NCBI GenBank assembly: GCA_025352685.1
Contig: JANXSN010000047.1
Span: 1 to 38,027, forward strand
Length of the DNA: 38,027 bases
Direction of reading: 5' to 3'
Origin: Sphingomonadales bacterium
Lineage (GTDB): Bacteria; Pseudomonadota; Alphaproteobacteria; Sphingomonadales; Sphingomonadaceae
Positions within the stretch are counted from its first letter, which is position 1, and every line of letters begins with the position of its first letter. Below, piece after piece: positions 1 through 8,136 of this stretch. The notes under the pieces are model-generated. The model searched no databases and had not been told where the DNA came from. It worked only from the letters and a program-made list of their open reading frames with translations. A program made the translations under genes and the position numbers.

Positions 1-78
1 CGTTCCGCCCTGCGCCAACACGATTACCGCCTCACGCAGCTCGCCGATAATCTCTTCCGGCTTGTGCCTCTTGCCCAT
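1..78 (-). CDS. IS3-family transposase OrfA, N-terminal part (runs off window)
   Basis: Reading leftward from an ATG at 78 gives 26 residues (MGKRHKPEEIIGELREAVIV, then LAQGGT) with no stop before the window edge. The KRHKPEEII..LRE...LAQGG pattern is the usual start of the small helix-turn-helix OrfA of IS3-family elements, especially the IS407 type, which binds the inverted repeats. A good ribosome site (AAGGAG) lies just upstream on the minus strand. The rest of OrfA and the catalytic OrfB must lie outside the window, so activity cannot be judged. The family call is firm from this signature; the subgroup is an inference. Confidence 0.8.
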   Translation of the reverse strand, partial: MGKRHKPEEIIGELREAVIVLAQGGT

Positions 79-141
79 TTCCAAGCTCCTTCGTGATCCA
101 AAATAATAGAGATTTTGGACCACTCAGAAGGGGGCAGATCA
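1..141 (-). mobile_element. End of an IS3-family (IS407-like) insertion sequence
   Basis: Read on the minus strand, the sequence at 141-130 is TGATCTGCCCCC, followed by TTCTGAGTGGTCCA, a terminus like those of IS407-type IS3 elements. It lies 63 bases ahead of the transposase start, the normal spacing. Immediately right of base 141 an EamA-transporter reading frame begins in mid-protein, which places the insertion boundary at about 141/142. The other end and the expected 4-base target duplication are outside the window. Confidence 0.75.
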
Positions 142-697
142 TATCGATAATAACCTAACCCGCAAGCTGTCCTCGGCCGACCCCTTCCAGATTGCGATGA
201 TCAAGGGACTTGCCGCCGGCGTTGTGAACCTGAGCCTCGGCGTCGGTCGCGGGGCGGTCTTACCGCCCGTTGAATCCATCGCCGCGGCAAGCGTGGTCGG
301 GTTTTTCGGCTATGGCGTCAGCCTCGTTTTCTTTGTTCTTGGCCTGCGCCATCTCGGGTCGGCCCGAACCGGTGCCTATTTCTCGATGGCGCCATTTATA
401 GGCGCGCTCATTGCGATCGGCCTGTTTGGTGAACCGGTAACCGTTCGCTTGGTCATCGCAGCTTTATTGATGGGGATAGGGCTCTATCTACACCTCGCCG
501 AGCGGCACGACCACGAGCACAAGCACGATCCGCTTGAGCACACGCACAATCATGTTCATAACGCACATCACCAGCATTGCCATGTACCCGAGGACGCGAA
601 GGGCGAGCCCCATAGCCACGTTCACCGGCATGAAGCGCTGGTTCATGCACACGCCCATTGTCCCGACCTTCATGACCGCCATCGGCACGTCGGCTGA
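142..697 (+). pseudogene. EamA/DMT-family transporter, C-terminal part, interrupted by the IS; His-rich tail
   Basis: The frame is open from the IS boundary. It starts IDNNLTRKLSSADP, a motif typical of the middle of EamA (drug/metabolite transporter) proteins, then KGLAAG and four or five hydrophobic membrane segments ending near residue 96 counted from the ATG at 197. That internal ATG is probably not the natural start, because matching family sequence lies upstream of it. The last 63 residues hold 22 histidines in HxH and HxHxH runs, so the cytoplasmic or periplasmic tail could bind Zn, Ni or Co. Half of the ten-helix fold is missing, so the remnant is probably inactive. The stop at 695-697 converges on cydX. 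The substrate is unknown. Confidence 0.75.
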
Positions 698-730
698 GCC
701 GATCTAAGGCGTCGGCACCCGGGACAGCGC

Positions 731-841
731 CTACAGGGTCATATCTTCGTCCGGATCCGAATGAAACTCATGCCACATGCCGTTGAGGATGCCGAAGCCG
801 ACCGCCAGGCCAAGACCCAAAACCCAGGCAAAATACCACAT
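731..841 (-). CDS. cydX: Cytochrome bd oxidase small subunit CydX
   Basis: A 36-residue single-pass membrane protein starting MWYFAWVLGLGLAVGFGILN and ending in an acidic tail (DPDEDMTL). The MWYFAW start, the single helix, the conserved Trp-His-Glu stretch after it and the size match CydX (YbgT), which stabilises the haem groups of the CydAB quinol oxidase. It starts 14 bases after the cydB stop, so it is the third gene of the cydABX operon. It is too short for many automatic gene callers. Confidence 0.9.
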   Translation of the reverse strand: MWYFAWVLGLGLAVGFGILNGMWHEFHSDPDEDMTL

Positions 842-855
842 GCTTGAGATCCTTT

Positions 856-2004
856 TCAGTAGAAGTCGGGATTGGTCCGCACGTCGCGGAGCGAGATGCG
901 GCCGAACAGCACTTTGTAGACCCAGGCTGTGTAGAGCAGCACAATGGGCAGGAAGACCAGCGTCACCAGCAGCATGATGAACAAGGTCAGATGGCTCGAG
1001 GACGCGTTCCAGACCGTGAGGCTGGAGCTGGGATCGATCGAACTCGGCAGAATGAATGGGAACATCGAAAGCCCTACGGTCGAGATGATCCCGATGGTAG
1101 CAATCGAGGAGCCACCAAAGGCCAGAACCTCTCGCTTCGACCTTATGCCGATCAGCGCCACGATCGGGCCAAGGAAACCCAGCACCGGCGCCAGCAGCAT
1201 CCATGGATGCGTGCCGTAATTGGCGAGCCAAGCGCCAGACGCTGCAACGAGTGTGGAGAAATGGGGATTGGACGGCCCCATCGGATCGACCACGCCTTCG
1301 GTGCGGAAACCCATATTCATGGTCGTGACCATCACACCGCCCGCGGCAAACAGCAGGATCGCGAGCACCCCCGCGATCTGCCCGAAGCGCTTGGCGCGAT
1401 CGTGCACCGCGCCGCGTTCGATCTTGATCGCGAGCCAGGCCGATCCGTGCAGCACCAACATGGCGACCGAGAGCAGACCGGCGAGCAACGAGAAGGGATG
1501 GAATAGCCCAAGCAGACTGCCCTCATAGAAGGACCGCAGGTCGCTATCGAGCCGGAAGGGGATGCCGGTGAGCACGTTGCCGACCGCGACGCCGAACACC
1601 AGAGCTGGGACGATGCCGCCTACGAACAGCGTCCAATCCCAGCGGCTGCGCCATGCCGGATCGGGCCGCTTTGAGCGATATTTGAAGCCCACGGGCCGCA
1701 GGATGAGCGCGGCTAGTACAAGGAACATCGCAAGATAGAAGCCCGAAAAGCTCACCGCATAGACGAACGGCCACGCCGCGAAGATCGCGCCGCCGCCGAG
1801 GATGAACCAAACTTGGTTACCCTCCCAAGTCGCGCCCACCGAGTTGATCACCATCCGGCGTTCCTCGTCTGTCCTGGCGACGAACGGCAGCAGCGAGGCG
1901 ACGCCGAGATCAAACCCGTCGGTCAGGGCAAAGCCGATTAGCAGGACGCCCATCAGCGCCCACCAGATCACGCGCAGGGTTTCATAGTTGATGGGAGGGG
2001 CCAT
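856..2004 (-). CDS. cydB: Cytochrome bd ubiquinol oxidase subunit II
   Basis: 382 residues, close to the E. coli length of 379. It begins MAPPINYETLRVIWWALMGV and carries the family hallmarks GFALTDGFDLG (acidic residues of the quinol-oxidase core), NSVGATWEGNQVW and FSGFYLAMFLVL. About nine hydrophobic segments are present. CydB pairs with CydA in the inner membrane to reduce oxygen to water with electrons from quinol, with high oxygen affinity and resistance to NO, sulfide and peroxide. It lies 11 bases after cydA and 14 before cydX, clearly one transcript. Function is secure; which haem variant is carried cannot be told. Confidence 0.96.
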   Translation of the reverse strand: MAPPINYETLRVIWWALMGVLLIGFALTDGFDLGVASLLPFVARTDEERRMVINSVGATWEGNQVWFILGGGAIFAAWPFVYAVSFSGFYLAMFLVLAALILRPVGFKYRSKRPDPAWRSRWDWTLFVGGIVPALVFGVAVGNVLTGIPFRLDSDLRSFYEGSLLGLFHPFSLLAGLLSVAMLVLHGSAWLAIKIERGAVHDRAKRFGQIAGVLAILLFAAGGVMVTTMNMGFRTEGVVDPMGPSNPHFSTLVAASGAWLANYGTHPWMLLAPVLGFLGPIVALIGIRSKREVLAFGGSSIATIGIISTVGLSMFPFILPSSIDPSSSLTVWNASSSHLTLFIMLLVTLVFLPIVLLYTAWVYKVLFGRISLRDVRTNPDFY

Positions 2005-2015
2005 GGTCGGTCTCC

Positions 2016-3608
2016 TTATTCGGCGGGCAGCGGGGCATAGCCCTGGTGAAGCAGTTCATCGGCGACCGGCGCGTCGTGATGTTCGATCGGGCCGTACTTG
2101 ATCGCTGCCAGCATCAGGCGGACCTCGATCACGGCGAGCGCCCCATAGAGTAGAGTGAAGCCGATGATCGTCGTCCAGAGCTGCGGGATCGTCAGGCTAG
2201 AAGCGCCGAGAAAGGTCGGCAACACGCCATCGATCGCCCAAGGCTGACGGCCAATTTCTGCCAGCACCCAACCAAATTCGATCGCGAGCCATGGCAACGG
2301 AATGATCCAGACCGCCGTCCGCATGAACAAGCGGCGAAGGCCGCTGCCGGAACCGAAGCGCCTGATCGAGGCGATGTAGAAAGCCGCACCGAAGAAGGCG
2401 ATGAAGAAGAAGCCGAGACCCGCCATCGCGCGGAACAACCAGAACATCATCGGCACATTGGGAACAGTTGTCCAGGCCGCTTTCTCGATGTCAGCCGGCG
2501 TTGCCGAGCGCGGATCGGGCATGAAGCGTTTGAGTAGCAACGCGTATCCAAGATCAAGCTTGTGCTCCTCGAACTGCGCGCGCGCAGCCAAGTTGGTGCG
2601 GTTGAACTTGAGCTTCTCGACTGCGTCATAGGCCTGGATGCCGCTCTCGATGCGCGTCTCAGCCTTGACCACCAGTTCGTTGATACCGGAGACCTGACCG
2701 GTGAGGCTTCGCGTCGAGATCAATCCCAGCACATAGGGGATCTTGACCTCATAGCGCGTCTCGCGCCCTTCCATGCTGGGAATGCCGAAGATCGCGATAC
2801 CGGCGGGCGCAGGTTCAGTGTGCCACATGGCCTCAAGCGAGGCGAGTTTCATTTTCTGGTTGTCTGTAAGTGCGTAGCCGGATTCGTCGCCCAGCACGAC
2901 GACCGACAGTGAGGAAGCAAGACCGAAGGCGGCCGCAACCGTGAAGGACCGCTTGGCCACTGCCACCCATTTGCCCTTGAGGATATACCAGGACGAAACG
3001 CCGAGCACGAACACCGAAGCGCATACATAGCCGGCGCTGACCGTATGGACGAACTTGGCCTGCGCGACGGGATTGAACAGCACCGCCATGAAGTCGGTGA
3101 CTTCCATGCGCATCGTCTCGGGATTGAAATGCGACCCCGTGGGATGCTGCATCCAGCCATTGGCGATGAGGATCCACAGCGCCGACAGGTTCGAGCCTAG
3201 TGCGACCATGAAGGTCGTGAAAAGGTGCTGCCGTTTGCTCAGCTTATCCCAGCCGAAGAACATCAATCCGACGAAGGTCGCCTCGAGGAAGAACGCCATG
3301 AGGCCCTCAATCGCGAGCGGCGCGCCGAAAATGTCGCCGACATAATGCGAGAAATAGGACCAGTTGGTGCCGAACTCGAATTCCATGGTGATGCCGGTGG
3401 CGACGCCCAGCACGAAATTGATCGCGAACAGCTTGCCCCAGAAGCGCGTGACCGTCCGCCAGATCGGCCGGTTGGTCATCACATAGATGCACTCCATGAT
3501 GACGAGCATGAAGGAGAGGCCGAGGGTCAGCGGCACGAACAGGAAGTGATAGAGCGCGGTCAGCGCGAACTGCAGTCGCGAAAGCTCGATTACGGCGATA
3601 TCCACCAT
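2016..3608 (-). CDS. cydA: Cytochrome bd ubiquinol oxidase subunit I
   Basis: 530 residues (E. coli 522). The N-terminus MVDIAVIELSRLQFALTALY is followed by the haem-ligand His21 in YHFLFVPLTLG. Further family blocks are GVATGITMEFEFGTNW, FFLEATFVGLMFFGWDKL, the GWMQHP/TGSHFNP region and the FRAMAGLG helix that should hold the axial methionine of haem b558. The quinol-binding Q-loop region (around GRETRYEVKIPYVLG) appears short. It is the first gene of cydABX on minus, and its start is 117 bases from that of divergent cydD. The ATG at 3608 is the natural start because the conserved N-terminus follows directly. Confidence 0.96.
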   Translation of the reverse strand: MVDIAVIELSRLQFALTALYHFLFVPLTLGLSFMLVIMECIYVMTNRPIWRTVTRFWGKLFAINFVLGVATGITMEFEFGTNWSYFSHYVGDIFGAPLAIEGLMAFFLEATFVGLMFFGWDKLSKRQHLFTTFMVALGSNLSALWILIANGWMQHPTGSHFNPETMRMEVTDFMAVLFNPVAQAKFVHTVSAGYVCASVFVLGVSSWYILKGKWVAVAKRSFTVAAAFGLASSLSVVVLGDESGYALTDNQKMKLASLEAMWHTEPAPAGIAIFGIPSMEGRETRYEVKIPYVLGLISTRSLTGQVSGINELVVKAETRIESGIQAYDAVEKLKFNRTNLAARAQFEEHKLDLGYALLLKRFMPDPRSATPADIEKAAWTTVPNVPMMFWLFRAMAGLGFFFIAFFGAAFYIASIRRFGSGSGLRRLFMRTAVWIIPLPWLAIEFGWVLAEIGRQPWAIDGVLPTFLGASSLTIPQLWTTIIGFTLLYGALAVIEVRLMLAAIKYGPIEHHDAPVADELLHQGYAPLPAE

Positions 3609-3725
3609 GGGTGGGCACTCCTGCTGTGTCGATCAGGCCGGACGAGTCGCTCCGCGCCGGCCCAATAATAGTTAGCCACTAGACGTAACTGTGTATATGA
3701 GCAAGCGAGTTTCGATACGGACCCG
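3609..3725. promoter_or_regulatory. Divergent cydA/cydD promoter region
   Basis: 117 bases separate the two start codons, so both cyd promoters must lie here. I see an imperfect dyad AGTTA-N11-TAACT at 3670-3690 in its AT-richest part, which could be a regulator site. I do not see a clear FNR box (TTGAT-N4-ATCAA) or strong sigma-70 hexamers. No regulator gene lies beside it; the nearest is the ArsR-type gene past cydC. The dyad is a weak candidate only. Confidence 0.4.
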
Positions 3726-5303
3726 ATGACTTCCAACCGCGCATTCCTGTTCTGGCTGTTCGACGGCGTGCTGGCGATTGCCGTTGCGGCGGCGCTCGCG
3801 TTTGTTGTCTCGCGCCTCGTCGACCGTCCGCTCCACCAGACAACGCTGTTACCACTCCTTCTACTTGTCATTGCGGGCCTGTGCCGCGGCGCTGTGCAGG
3901 TTCTGGCGACATCCGCTGGTGGGGGGGACGCGGCACGCGCAAAGCAATCCTGGCGCCTGCGGGCGTTTGGCGCCGTCCTGCGCGCGCCGGCAGGTTCTCG
4001 CGCTATGCTCGGAGAGCAGACCGCTGACGCGACCGACCGGATCGAGGATCTCGATGGCTATCATGCCCGCTTCCGGCCACTGCGGCTCGCCGCGGTCGCG
4101 ACGCCGCTGATGGTGGCCATCGCCGCCGCGCTCGCGAGCTGGGTTGCGGCAACGATCCTGCTGGTGACGCTCGTTCCCTTCGCGGTCGGCATGGCGCTGG
4201 CCGGCACCGCCGCCGCATGCGCGGCTGCGCGCCAGCTCGAGGCCTTGAGCAGGCTCTCAGGACTGTTTATCGACCGCGTGCGCGCACTCCCGATCATCGT
4301 GGGTTTTGGCGCGCAGGATCGCGTCGTCCGGCAATTGGCCGGCGCGACCCAAGACGTGGCACAGCGCACGATCGCTGTCTTGCGCGTCGCGTTCCTGTCG
4401 AGCGCGGTCATGGAGTTTTTCGCCGCGCTCTCGGTGGCGCTGGTCGCGGTCTACTGCGGCTTTAACCTGCTTCGGCTGCTGCCCTTTCCTGCGCCCGAGT
4501 CCCTGACGCTTGGCCGGGCGCTGTTCGTCCTAGTGCTCGCACCCGAATTCTACCTCCCGATGCGGCGAATGGCGACGGCCTATCATGACAAGCAGATTGG
4601 CGAAGCTGCGATGGAGAGGCTGTTGCACTTAGCGCCGCTGACCGCCGTCGACGTTACGGAGGTGACGAGACTGGTTTATCCTCCGCGGCTGCAATTCAGC
4701 GCTGTCGAAATCGACTATGGCGACCGGCGGATCGGTCCTTTCACCCTCGACGTGCCGGCGGGGAAGGTGACCGTACTATCAGGCGCGTCGGGCGTAGGGA
4801 AATCGAGCTTGTTGAATGCGCTGCTCGGACTGGCACCCGTGAGCGGCGGCGAAATCCTGATCGATGGCGCACCGCTGGCGCAGGCGCAGTTGCAGGGCCA
4901 GGTGAGTTGGGCGGGTCAGGCCACGACGTTGTTGCCGGGCACGCTCGGCGATAATATCCGGTTGTCCCGGCCAGAGGCTTCCGACGCGGCGGTGGCGAGC
5001 GCAGTGTCCCGCGTCGGGCTTGCGACGCTGGTCTCGGGGCGATCCGCCGGACTCGACACTCCCATAGATCCGCATGGCTCGGGCCTGTCGGGTGGTGAAC
5101 GCCGCCGGGTCGGCGTTGCACGAGCGGTGCTGCGCGCCGCGCCGCTCTGGCTGCTCGATGAGCCCACCGCCGACCTTGATGCCGCCTCGGCGACCGAGCT
5201 AATTGCCCTTATCCGCACGTCGGCAGAGGGACGGACGGTCGTGCTGGTCACCCACGATCCCGCCGTCGCGGCATTGGCCGACCATCATGTGGCGATCGCA
5301 TGA
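3726..5303 (+). CDS. cydD: Thiol reductant ABC exporter subunit CydD
   Basis: 525 residues: a six-helix ABC-exporter membrane domain (about 1-300) then an ATPase domain with Walker A GASGVGKSS, signature LSGGERRR, Walker B LWLLDEPTADLD and the switch-histidine region VLVTHDP. CydD pairs with CydC to export glutathione and cysteine to the periplasm, which is needed to assemble cytochrome bd and c haems. The assignment to CydD rather than another exporter rests on the partner cydC (4-base ATGA overlap at 5300-5303) and the divergent cydABX. At 525 residues it is somewhat shorter than E. coli CydD (588). Confidence 0.9.
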   Translation: MTSNRAFLFWLFDGVLAIAVAAALAFVVSRLVDRPLHQTTLLPLLLLVIAGLCRGAVQVLATSAGGGDAARAKQSWRLRAFGAVLRAPAGSRAMLGEQTADATDRIEDLDGYHARFRPLRLAAVATPLMVAIAAALASWVAATILLVTLVPFAVGMALAGTAAACAAARQLEALSRLSGLFIDRVRALPIIVGFGAQDRVVRQLAGATQDVAQRTIAVLRVAFLSSAVMEFFAALSVALVAVYCGFNLLRLLPFPAPESLTLGRALFVLVLAPEFYLPMRRMATAYHDKQIGEAAMERLLHLAPLTAVDVTEVTRLVYPPRLQFSAVEIDYGDRRIGPFTLDVPAGKVTVLSGASGVGKSSLLNALLGLAPVSGGEILIDGAPLAQAQLQGQVSWAGQATTLLPGTLGDNIRLSRPEASDAAVASAVSRVGLATLVSGRSAGLDTPIDPHGSGLSGGERRRVGVARAVLRAAPLWLLDEPTADLDAASATELIALIRTSAEGRTVVLVTHDPAVAALADHHVAIA

Positions 5304-6901
5304 CTAACGATAAACTCGAAGCGCTGCTGGAAGACGTCGCCCGGCCCTATCGCTCGGCAACGCGGCTCGCGATGCTGTGTGCGGCCTGCGCCGCGATCGC
5401 AGGGATCTTACTGCTTGGTTTGGCAGGCTGGTTTATCACCGGCGCTGCACTTGCTGGCGCAGCCGGGATCGCCGCGATCCAGGCGTTCAACTATCTTCTG
5501 CCGAGCGCGGGAATCCGCCTGCTGGCGATCGGGCGCACGATCACCCGCTATGGCGAACGCCTCTACGGTCATAAGGCTGCGCTCTCTGCTCTTGCTCTCT
5601 TTCGCGTTCGCCTGTTCGAGACATTGCTAGCCAAGCCCGCCACAGACGACGCGCGCGGAGCGGGCGACCTTGCCGCGCTGCTGATACAGGATGTCGATGC
5701 GATCGAGGACAGGTTCGTGCGCGCGCCCGGCAATTTGGCCGCTTTCGTCGGCGGGGGCACCGCGATGGTGCTGACGATACCAGCAGGTGTGACGGCCATG
5801 TGTGCACTCGCAGCAACCATCGTTACGGTGCTTGTCTTGGCGCGGATGCTTGCGCACCGCTGGCTTCCGACACGGGCGCTGCGCATTCAGAACGACATTG
5901 CCACACTCAAGCAGCTATTCGTCGAATACGCCGCCGCTTCGCCGGAGATCGCGGCCTATGCGTTGGCGCGTCCGGTCGAAGCATTGTTGCAGGCGCAAGC
6001 TGCGCGCCTTGATTTCCACCGAACGGCGTTTGCGCGTGCCGAAGCGGCATTGGCAGCGATCGTCACAGGCGCAGGAAGCTTGGCCATGGCGGCAATTCTC
6101 GGCCTTTCGACAGCGACGCTGCCGATGACACTCCTCGCGGCGCTTGCTGCGGCGGCGGGGATCGAAGCGCTGGGCGCCACTGTGCGCTCAAGCGGTCGCG
6201 AGGCCGTAATCGCGGCCGGTCTTGATCGTCTCGCGGCTTTGATCAGTGCGCCGGGACGACCGGCCACTGGCTTCTGCAAGCTGACGGGCGGTCAGATCAG
6301 GATTACGTGCGACGACCAGGCCTATAGTTTGAGGCGCGGCGATCGCCTCGCCATCACGGGTTGCTCGGGATCGGGCAAGACGAGCCTGCTCGAATATCTC
6401 GCAGGCCAGCGGTCCACGGGCGGTGAGGTCGAGATCGAGATCGATGGCCTCGCGATCGCACCAATGGTATCCGAGGCTCGCCGCGCATTGTTCGCGCTCT
6501 CGCCACAAAGCGCACTGATGCTCGCAGGCACGATCGAAGACAATTTGCGTCTTGCTCGCCCCGGCCTGACGGAGGAAGGACTATGGGACGCGCTGGAAGT
6601 CGCCTGCCTTGCTCAAGATGTCCGGGCCATGCCCGAAGGCCTCGCCACCTGGACCGGCGACGGCGGCGCCCGCCTGTCGGGAGGACAGCGCAAGCGCCTC
6701 TCCCTGGCGCGGGCGATACTGGCTGGCCGCCCCTGGCTATTACTTGATGAGCCGAGCGAAGGACTGGATCCGAAGACTGAGGCGTTGTTGCTGACGAAGC
6801 TGGAGACGTGGCTGACGCAGACCGGAACCGGCCTTGTCCTCGTCACCCACAGGTCGGCGATGCTATCCTTGGCCGACCAGCGCCTTACACTGGCGAGCTA
6901 A
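5300..6901 (+). CDS. cydC: Thiol reductant ABC exporter subunit CydC
   Basis: 533 residues with the typical CydC opening GLAGWFITGAALAGAAG, then NYLLPSAGIRLLAIGRTITRY and YGERL, all strongly conserved in CydC. The ATPase half has Walker A GCSGSGKTS, signature LSGGQRKR and Walker B WLLLDEPSEGLDP. It forms the heterodimer with CydD. Start and stop overlap neighbours: ATGA with cydD, and its TAA (6899-6901) overlaps the TAG of the convergent ArsR-type gene, leaving no room for a separate terminator. Expression is therefore probably co-regulated with cydD from the cydA/cydD gap. Confidence 0.92.
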   Translation: MTNDKLEALLEDVARPYRSATRLAMLCAACAAIAGILLLGLAGWFITGAALAGAAGIAAIQAFNYLLPSAGIRLLAIGRTITRYGERLYGHKAALSALALFRVRLFETLLAKPATDDARGAGDLAALLIQDVDAIEDRFVRAPGNLAAFVGGGTAMVLTIPAGVTAMCALAATIVTVLVLARMLAHRWLPTRALRIQNDIATLKQLFVEYAAASPEIAAYALARPVEALLQAQAARLDFHRTAFARAEAALAAIVTGAGSLAMAAILGLSTATLPMTLLAALAAAAGIEALGATVRSSGREAVIAAGLDRLAALISAPGRPATGFCKLTGGQIRITCDDQAYSLRRGDRLAITGCSGSGKTSLLEYLAGQRSTGGEVEIEIDGLAIAPMVSEARRALFALSPQSALMLAGTIEDNLRLARPGLTEEGLWDALEVACLAQDVRAMPEGLATWTGDGGARLSGGQRKRLSLARAILAGRPWLLLDEPSEGLDPKTEALLLTKLETWLTQTGTGLVLVTHRSAMLSLADQRLTLAS

Positions 6902-7278
6902 AGGATCTTGGCGAACATGGCGGCCGACCCGCGCGCCGGCGGCGCTGACTTGCGGTCGGCGGGTGCCGCCATCTCGATAAGATCGGTCCGGGCAAGCGCG
7001 GCGAGGAAGGCCGCCGAGGCCGCAAACGCGTCCGAAGCAACGCTGTAATAGACCTGCTTGGCAGCACGCCGGGTCTGCACCAGGTCGGCCTTGCGTAGCA
7101 CGCCGAGCTGCTGCGACAGGCCCGGTTGACCGATGCCGGTCAAGGCCTCGATTTCGCCGACCGACTTCTCGCCTTGCGCCAGCATCGTGGCGATCAGTCG
7201 CAGGCGGGTATCATGGCCCAGCGCGCGCATCACTTTGGCGAGTGCATCGAGTTTGGGGTCGGGCATCCTGTCAGGCAT
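6898..7278 (-). CDS. ArsR/SmtB-family transcriptional regulator without cysteines
   Basis: 126 residues with a winged helix: LGHDTRLRLIATM, GEIEALTGIGQPGLSQQLGV (recognition helix) and LRKADLVQTRR followed by AKQVYYS. The AKQVYYS beta-hairpin is like the sulfide/peroxide-sensing BigR/SqrR/YgaV branch. Those proteins sense through a pair of cysteines, but here there is no cysteine at all, so the signal must be sensed another way or by another effector. A Pro/Ala-rich 20-residue tail follows the fold. It starts 3 bases after the peroxiredoxin stop, so the two share a transcript. The palindrome at 7988-8004 is its likely operator (inferred autoregulation). Confidence 0.85.
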   Translation of the reverse strand: MPDRMPDPKLDALAKVMRALGHDTRLRLIATMLAQGEKSVGEIEALTGIGQPGLSQQLGVLRKADLVQTRRAAKQVYYSVASDAFAASAAFLAALARTDLIEMAAPADRKSAPPARGSAAMFAKIL

Positions 7279-7281
7279 CGC

Positions 7282-7965
7282 CTAGCCTTTCTGCGATTGC
7301 GGCTTGTTGCGGTGAAACCAGATCGGGTCATCCGCCTCGGCCAGCAACGAGGCCTGGTCCTGGTGCGGCGGCAGCAGCACCGCGTCGCCGGGGTGCCAGC
7401 CTTCCGGTATCACGACATGATCGGCATCGACAATCTGCAAGGCGGCCAGCACCCTGAGCATCTCATCGACCGAGCGTCCGATCGTGGCCGGATAACAGAT
7501 CGTCGCGCGGATGATCCCGTCGGGATCGATGAAATAGGTCGACCGCATCGTCGCGGCATCGGATGAGTGATCCGAAATCATGCCATAGGCCCGGCCGATG
7601 ATGAGCGACGGATCCTCGACGATCGGGAAGCTCACTGTGACACCAAACTCGTCGCGAATGGCGCGAATCCAGCCCAGATGCGAATAGAGGCTGTCGACCG
7701 ATACGGCGAGCAAAGCGCAGTCTAGCGCTTCAAATCGATCGTTGGCCTTTGACAGGGCAACGAACTCGCTGGTGCAAACCGGCGTGAAACCGGCCGGATG
7801 CGAGAAAAAGATCAGCCACCGGCCGCGAAAGTCGGACAGGTTGACTACGCCCATCGTGGTTCGCGCCTGGAAATTGGGGGCCGGATCGCCGATCTGTAGT
7901 AACTGCGGGGGATGGCCCATATTCGCCGACATTTCGTCCATTTCGGAAAATTCCGTCTCACGCAT
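7282..7965 (-). CDS. Peroxiredoxin, 1-Cys (Prx6/AhpE-like) type
   Basis: 227 residues with the thioredoxin-fold peroxidase motif PAGFTPVCTSEF; the peroxidatic cysteine is Cys64. Other family marks are VSVDSLYSHLGWIRAI, FPIVEDPS, AYGMI and the long C-terminal extension seen in Prx6 and archaeal peroxiredoxins. Only Cys83 and Cys157 remain besides Cys64. The extension ends DDPIWFHRNKP, where archaeal relatives carry a resolving cysteine in a WFC-like motif, so it probably works as a 1-Cys enzyme needing an outside thiol. It reduces hydroperoxides in the cytoplasm. It is the first gene of a pair with the ArsR-type gene, and trxC, divergent next door, could recycle it. Internal Met residues 9, 12 and 16 are alternative starts. 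Confidence 0.88.
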   Translation of the reverse strand: MRETEFSEMDEMSANMGHPPQLLQIGDPAPNFQARTTMGVVNLSDFRGRWLIFFSHPAGFTPVCTSEFVALSKANDRFEALDCALLAVSVDSLYSHLGWIRAIRDEFGVTVSFPIVEDPSLIIGRAYGMISDHSSDAATMRSTYFIDPDGIIRATICYPATIGRSVDEMLRVLAALQIVDADHVVIPEGWHPGDAVLLPPHQDQASLLAEADDPIWFHRNKPQSQKG

Positions 7966-7987
7966 CTTGGCATTATCCCGTACACGA

Positions 7988-8004
7988 TTACATTACAAAT
8001 GTAA
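7988..8004. promoter_or_regulatory. Palindromic operator candidate for the ArsR-type regulator
   Basis: TTACATT-ACA-AATGTAA is a perfect 7-base inverted repeat with a 3-base spacer, 22 bases upstream of the peroxiredoxin start. AT-rich palindromes of this size are typical ArsR-family sites. On the minus strand a GATAAT -10-like box follows it, so binding would occlude the promoter. It lies between peroxiredoxin and trxC and could control both. No protein-DNA data are available; the link is by position. Confidence 0.65.
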
Positions 8005-8136
8005 GCGAGAATTTGGAGGCGGGAAGCTTGACAATCTCAAAGATCCCACCCGTCGCCTTACGCAATGTCGATCAGCAGCAAGTGCGGGAGCACCGTCAGA
8101 AGCGGCCAAGGCCCGTCAATTACAAGGAATATCGGG

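Noticed and set aside
844-1506. Long plus-strand open frame opposite cydB
   Set aside because: It is antisense to a gene with clear family motifs throughout, and its product is His/Arg/Asp-rich text with no domain.
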